Assembly: GCF_964340395.1 (NCBI RefSeq)
Contig: NC_135567.1
Coordinates: 5,771,899-5,835,898 of the forward strand
Source: Glandiceps talaboti
Taxonomy: Eukaryota > Hemichordata > Enteropneusta > Spengelidae
Length of the DNA: 64,000 nucleotides
Reading direction: 5' to 3'
Below the pieces are notes generated by a model. It had not been told where the DNA came from and did no database searches. It saw only the letters and a list, made by a program, of their open reading frames with translations. Below, piece by piece: positions 59,061 through 64,000 of the stretch. The translations under genes were made by a program, and so were the position numbers. How positions within the stretch are numbered: the stretch's first letter is position 1; each line of letters opens with the position of its first letter.

Positions 59061-60330
59061 GACCGGCCAGTTTCTCCAGCTCGGGGGGGGGGGGGGGGGG
59101 TCAGTGTTTTTTTCCATTGGGCCAACAAAAAGTCACTGACCCCTGTGAATAAAGTTTCATAGCATCTGACAGTAAGCTGTAGAGGGAAGAGCTTTGAAAC
59201 TGGGATATGTCTACCTCTTGTGTGAGTGTGTGTGAATGGGGGGGGGGGGTTCTAGAAGCCTGGAGGTTTTTACTTCTAAAGGCAATGTTTAGGCTATTCA
59301 CAGACACTTTTAGACAATAATTTGCAAGCTTTACAAGACAGCTCTAACAATTGTAAAAAGCAAATACATAAGGTTGAAACATTTTTGAAATAAAGTTTCA
59401 TAACATCTTGACAGTGAGAGGTGGAGGAAAGAACTTTGATTTGAAACTGGAACATGTCTACCTCTTATGGGGGAGGGGGGTTCTAGGGGGTGTCCCCCTA
59501 GAAGCCCTAGAGGATTTTTACTTCTAAAGGCAATGTTTAGGCTATTCACAGACACTTTCAGACAATAATTTGCAAGCTTTACAAGACAGCTCCAACATGT
59601 AAAAAGCAACTACATAAGGTTAAAACATTTTTGAAATAAAGTTTCATAGCATCTTGACAGTAAGAGGTGGAAGAAAGAACTTTGATTAGAAACTGGAACA
59701 TGTCTACCTCTTATGTCGGAGGAGGGTTCTAGGGGGTCTCCCCTAGAAGCTTTTCAAGTTTTTTACCAATTTTGGTGAATCTTATTGTTGGTTTAACGAA
59801 TGAGTGGCCTCTGGGGTGATGGAGTCCAAGCCCCCCCCCCCCTGCCAAATCTGTAGTTTTTTGTTTCTATCTAGGCAATTTTTAGGTTATTCATAGCCTC
59901 TGAGATATATATTGCCAAGCATCGAAAAGCTAAGTAAATGTAACCTTTTTAAATAAGTGTTCCATGTTATAAAAGTGGGCCTGTAACATTGGTATAGGGG
60001 CATTGCATGCATAGTAACGTTACTGATGTGTGAGAGCACTTTAGGAGGTCATACCTAGTGTACAATAGAAACTTGAATTTGAGTTGTGGTGTTGATGTGT
60101 AGTGTCTGAAATAGGAAGTATATCATCCCTTCTGACAAATTCATACTGAAGAGACGAGAACAATTTAGATTAAGTTCTTTTATAAACTATCCAATAGTAT
60201 GAAGATTACAAAACCTTCAAGTTCACTTTTGCCCCAAAGTGCAAGATAAGTGAAGCACTGATTGTGAAACAGCCAAACACTTACATGGCATGTTCTGTAA
60301 CTAGTGTGGTAGCTAGGTAATACATGTTTT
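59061..60330 (+). mobile_element. family II element, right end lost
   Basis: Starts GACCGGCCAGTTTCTCCAGC, followed by a run of about 20 G and GGGCCAACAAAAAGTCACTG. It then has three tandem ~240-bp units with CTAGAAGCC, GGCAATGTTTAGGCTATTCA and AATTTGCAAGCTTTACAAGA. It continues with the landmarks of the complete copy up to GTGTGGTAGCTAGGTAATAC, and is truncated before the right terminal repeat. Confidence 0.8.
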
Positions 60331-60509
60331 TTATATGACTAACAGCTTCCGGAAAACTTTCGGAAATTCTATTCCACTTTGGAAAGGTCTCTTTTTTTGA
60401 TTGATAAAGGGTTAATATATATGCTGCTCACTGTAGACATATCAAATCATGACATAAACTTGCATTTGACACTTTCATTTTCAAAATTAACCCATGTAAA
60501 AAGTTGCCA

Positions 60510-60742
60510 TTTGGCCAAAAAATTGCCCAATTTCTTGGTATTTGCCAAAATATTGGCCAATATTTTGAGACTTCCCAAAATATTGGCCAATATTTTGAGA
60601 CTTCCCAAAATATTGGCCAATATTTTGTGAGTTTACCAATATATTGGCCAATATTTTTGGAGTCTGCCAATATATTGTCCAATATATTTTCAGCTCTCAA
60701 TATATTTTTCCCCTATAAATGTATCATTGGCCAATATATTGG
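60510..60742. repeat. tandem palindromes AAAATATTGGCCAATATTTT, ~30-bp period
   Basis: Three exact copies of the 20-bp palindrome at 60,547, 60,577 and 60,607 (period 30), followed by diverged versions (CCAATATATTGGCCAATATT and similar) up to the edge of the family I element. Each palindrome holds ATTGGCCAAT, a double inverted CCAAT core. Confidence 0.9.
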
Positions 60743-60750
60743 TTCCTTTT

Positions 60751-60815
60751 TAGCACAACTGAACTGATAAGGTTCAATAGTGCTATAAGCATGGCAAACT
60801 GTCTGTCAGTCTGTC

Positions 60816-60851
<36 letters not shown>

Positions 60852-61665
60852 CAACTTAAAGTCAAAAACCGCTGGGACCGATTGCTTTGATATTTGGTGG
60901 TCATGTTACTTCTGGTGTCTAGTTGGGAAACTGTTCAAATGAAAATGATTGCATCAGAAATGTGATTTTGGGTCACAAAAATGGGATTTTTGGTAAAAAT
61001 ATTTAAACTACAAAAAAGACTGGGTAGATTGGCCTGAAATTTGGTGGGAACAGTTTTGAAGGCTAGTAAATTCAGATTTGTTCATGACATGATGATTCAA
61101 AAGACATGATGATGCAAATTATATTGTCAGTTATATGCAAAGTAGTTGTAAATGTGAATTTTGGTCAAAAATTTATATCTCAAAAAGTACATGGTCAGTG
61201 AGACTGAAGCTTGGTGAGATGTTTCTAAAAGTGTTATTCTGCAGATTTTCTTAAAATATTTTGACACAATTGGCCCTAGCAACCATTACCACGCCCTTAA
61301 CAACAACCAGATGGCAGTATATTTTGGTCAAATAACAACATCTTCAGGTAGGCAAGTGAGTAAACATTCAGCAACAAGACCATGCCCATAGTAACAGCCA
61401 AATGATTGCGTACATTGCAAAGATAATATCGAGAATTCATAGAAAAGTGAAGAAAAACATTTTATAATGTATGCAAGTATGTCTAGCAACATGACCACGC
61501 CCATAGCAACAGCCAAATGATTGCTTACATTGCAAAGATAGCAACATGGTTGGATAGGCAACTGGATAGTCATCCAGCAAATGAACACCTATTGTTAACA
61601 TGGACCTGGGCATGTGGATAAACATTTATAAAAACTGTACAGTTGTGCTACAGTGCCATTTGCAG
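60751..61665 (-). mobile_element. family I TIR element, reverse orientation, complete (~0.9 kb)
   Basis: Starts TAGCACAACTGAACTGATAA and ends CTGTACAGTTGTGCTACAGT then GCCATTTGCAG. It has the usual (TG)n tract, AACAACTTAAAGTCAAAAAC, the repeated CTAGCAACATGACCACGCCC type units and a second GCCAAATGATTGC unit. Confidence 0.85.
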
Positions 61666-64000
61666 TATTTTTAGGAATTATTCCCTTATTTTTTTAAATC
61701 ACATTTTCCATCCCATAATGTTTAATACCAAATGTTGCATCAAATGTAAACATTGTGAAATAGTTTACTTTTATACACTATCCATCATTTCCCCTATCTA
61801 CACCTTGTTATTGCCAATTTACTTTAAAATATTTGAACATTAATTTTAAATGAGCCTAGTTGCTGTGCTAGTTTACACATTATGGACCAGGACAAAAGAA
61901 ATGACCACTTTCAAACTAGTATAATAACAGTGACAATATTGGGCGAGCTATCGTAGATGGGAAATACAGCTGAAAGTAATCCTTTCTTGTTTATTTGCTA
62001 TCCAAAATTCTATGTTCCCCACTTCCTTGTTGCTGCAGTGTTGGACGCTTCCTCAACAAAATTTCCACCATGAACTCTTGCTTTGACATTAATATTTATT
62101 TATTTATTTTTATTTTATTTTTTTTTTGGTGGGGGGGGGGGGTTGCAAAACTTCATTGCTCTGAGCAGATCAATCGAATGAGTGTTTGTGACTGACCTAT
62201 TGAACTTTCTTGTAACAATAACAATGACCATCACATATATACAAGGTATACTGACAAGCCGAATACTCAGCAATTTTACATACCATATGGAATATAAAAA
62301 GAAAAAGTGTTTGATACAAAGCACAACAATTCTTAAAACATTCTCAAGAACTACAGTTCTTTTTGTAACCATGGTGAAGAGATAACAATGAGAAATGTCA
62401 CACACATACACCTGTTGAAAAAAGACCATGATGCATAAATGTAATATTGAAACATCTAACTTTTACTTCATAAATTTATCTTTATCTCAGCCCCTTCCCA
62501 AGACAAAGTTTCTATTTTGAAATTTCCCTCCCAAACAGAATTACCTTTCACCCCACAATTCATAAACACCACTTTTTTTCCAAAAAATGTATTAAAGCAT
62601 TTTTCCAGTTAGTTTTTATGATCTTTCCCACACATAGTTCATCATATACTGTCACAATCCATTCACCTTCCATAAGGCAGTCATTACTGAAAAACAAAGA
62701 AAAGAGCTTGCATTAAAACTTGCATTATGTAACTGAATATAGACACAACTGCCCTATATAAAGAGGATTATGGCTAATCTATGCAAATACGGGAAATTCA
62801 AACTGCTGTACAGAGCACTAGCTTCTGGGTCTTGTTTTCAGCATTTTTTCTGTGCTTCGAGAAACACACAGGTCATGTATCATGTACAAATTGTTTGTGC
62901 ATGTCAATGAAAAGTTTATAGATTTCATCACAAAATAACACAGATGTTATTACTGATTACTGAGGCAAAGAATACATTTTCATTCAACCCTGTGAGATGC
63001 TTTGGATTGGTACAAACATACAATTTATAAATGGCTCCAATTATATCCATATGATGATTGAAGGCTTTTTGGAAAAAAATCTTCATTCTCATTATGTTAA
63101 TTTAAAATTTTTTGCAGTAAGGTTTTCTTCTCAACACTGTGTTTCTGATAGGTGGGACACAATCAAGGGCGAAAGCCTGAGGTCTAGCTAAAGTCATCTC
63201 CACACTTTGATGATATAAATAACAGCTGATCAGAGAAGGTAGTTGACAGCTAGTAATACAGAGAACATGTCAGTGGCTTTAGTGGTCTGAGGTAAAAATA
63301 ACCACAATGGATCAACCAAAATGTGTGAATGACAATGTCTACACACTCATCAAACTCACAATTACCATACATGTATATACAGTAGTGAGATTATATACCA
63401 TCATGACTGAGCATAGAACCTAGATAGACATCCCATCGTATAGACTGAATAACTGAAAAAGGCATTCAGATACAAGAACCTTTCTCTTGACATGCTTCAA
63501 GGGAAATGTTCCAAACTTTAGTTGCCTTTTTGTGAGAAATCAATTTGAAACTAAGTATAAGAGGTATCACCAGTTTGAACTTGGAATACACTATGTGGGC
63601 TAAAATGCAACCACAGACGGTACAGCTAGGGGTCACATCACATCACTAGTAGTGATATGAATCATACTTCACAAAGCACAGACAAAAGAAACAGTTCACA
63701 CCATATACACAGAATAAGAAAAGATATGCATAGAATTGCAAAACGGTTGCTACACAAACACTAAGATGTAATCCTCAGTAAGAACACAAACATTATAATC
63801 ATGTATGTTAATGTACATATCCTAGAGGTCATGGGTTATTGAATAGATTACCATACATTACTCAACCCACAAAATAGAAATTAGCTCTAAGGAAAATTTC
63901 AACTTTTCCTAGACACTTTGGGCTAGCCCTTACTGGCAACCTTTGGTAGCCATCATAGTGAGAAAAATAGCCTGAGGGGTCTAGCATATATTTTATGGAC
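61666..64000. other. non-coding to the window end
   Basis: G run of 13 near 62,130 after a T-rich tract. Short ORFs only, none with splice support or motif. Probably intronic or intergenic. Confidence 0.5.

Noticed and set aside
58609-59609. Minus-strand ORFs of 68-103 codons.
   Set aside because: They read through family II repeat units and T-rich tracts; the residue texture is repeat-derived.

Overview
This is nuclear DNA from an animal, most likely a marine invertebrate; I cannot name the species. It is AT-rich and gene-poor, with intron-like sequence, GT/AG splice signals, (CA)n, (GACA)n and (GAT)n microsatellites, many long G or C runs, non-LTR and Penelope-like retrotransposon remains and several families of short TIR elements. 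I see no bacterial operon, Shine-Dalgarno or phage structure.

Layout. 1-11.6 kb is one satellite array with a 53-bp monomer, built by nested segmental duplications; the window starts inside it. 11.6-20 kb is non-coding DNA with a decayed LINE end, a Penelope-like reverse transcriptase remnant and two copies of a ~0.65 kb TIR element. At 20.0 kb a single 99-bp exon on the minus strand encodes exactly one ankyrin repeat. 20.3-24.3 kb is mostly non-coding with several hairpins. 24.4-30.2 kb holds the main locus: a promoter-like stretch, a candidate 5' splice donor, a ~1.4 kb intron, then about 4.1 kb of coding sequence broken by three frame changes and one stop. It encodes PPxY motifs, a long coiled coil, a conserved core that may be an RNase H-like transposase, and an Asp-rich tail with repeated (I/L/V)PL-x-x-L motifs. 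An inverted copy of the start of this coding region lies ~0.4 kb upstream. 30.4-33.2 kb contains decayed tandem repeats and a possible retroposon tail. 33.5-49.7 kb is a patchwork of two TIR families (I and II) with LINE fragments; one LINE has a clear 11-bp target-site duplication inside a family I copy. 49.9-52.4 kb is bounded by ~57-bp inverted repeats and holds two exon-like segments and a foldback element. 55.4-58.65 kb holds an unrecognised exon-like segment and a broken SWIM zinc finger plus YqaJ-type nuclease gene, interrupted by a 22-bp tandem expansion. 58.7-64 kb is repeats and non-coding DNA.

How it fits together. Almost everything recognisable is mobile or derived from mobile elements. 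The only sign of an ordinary host gene is the ankyrin exon. The coiled-coil/acidic-tail locus and the SWIM-YqaJ locus are the most interesting protein-coding content; both are broken as assembled. Family names are assigned by reading translated motifs and from memory of these families; no database search was possible.
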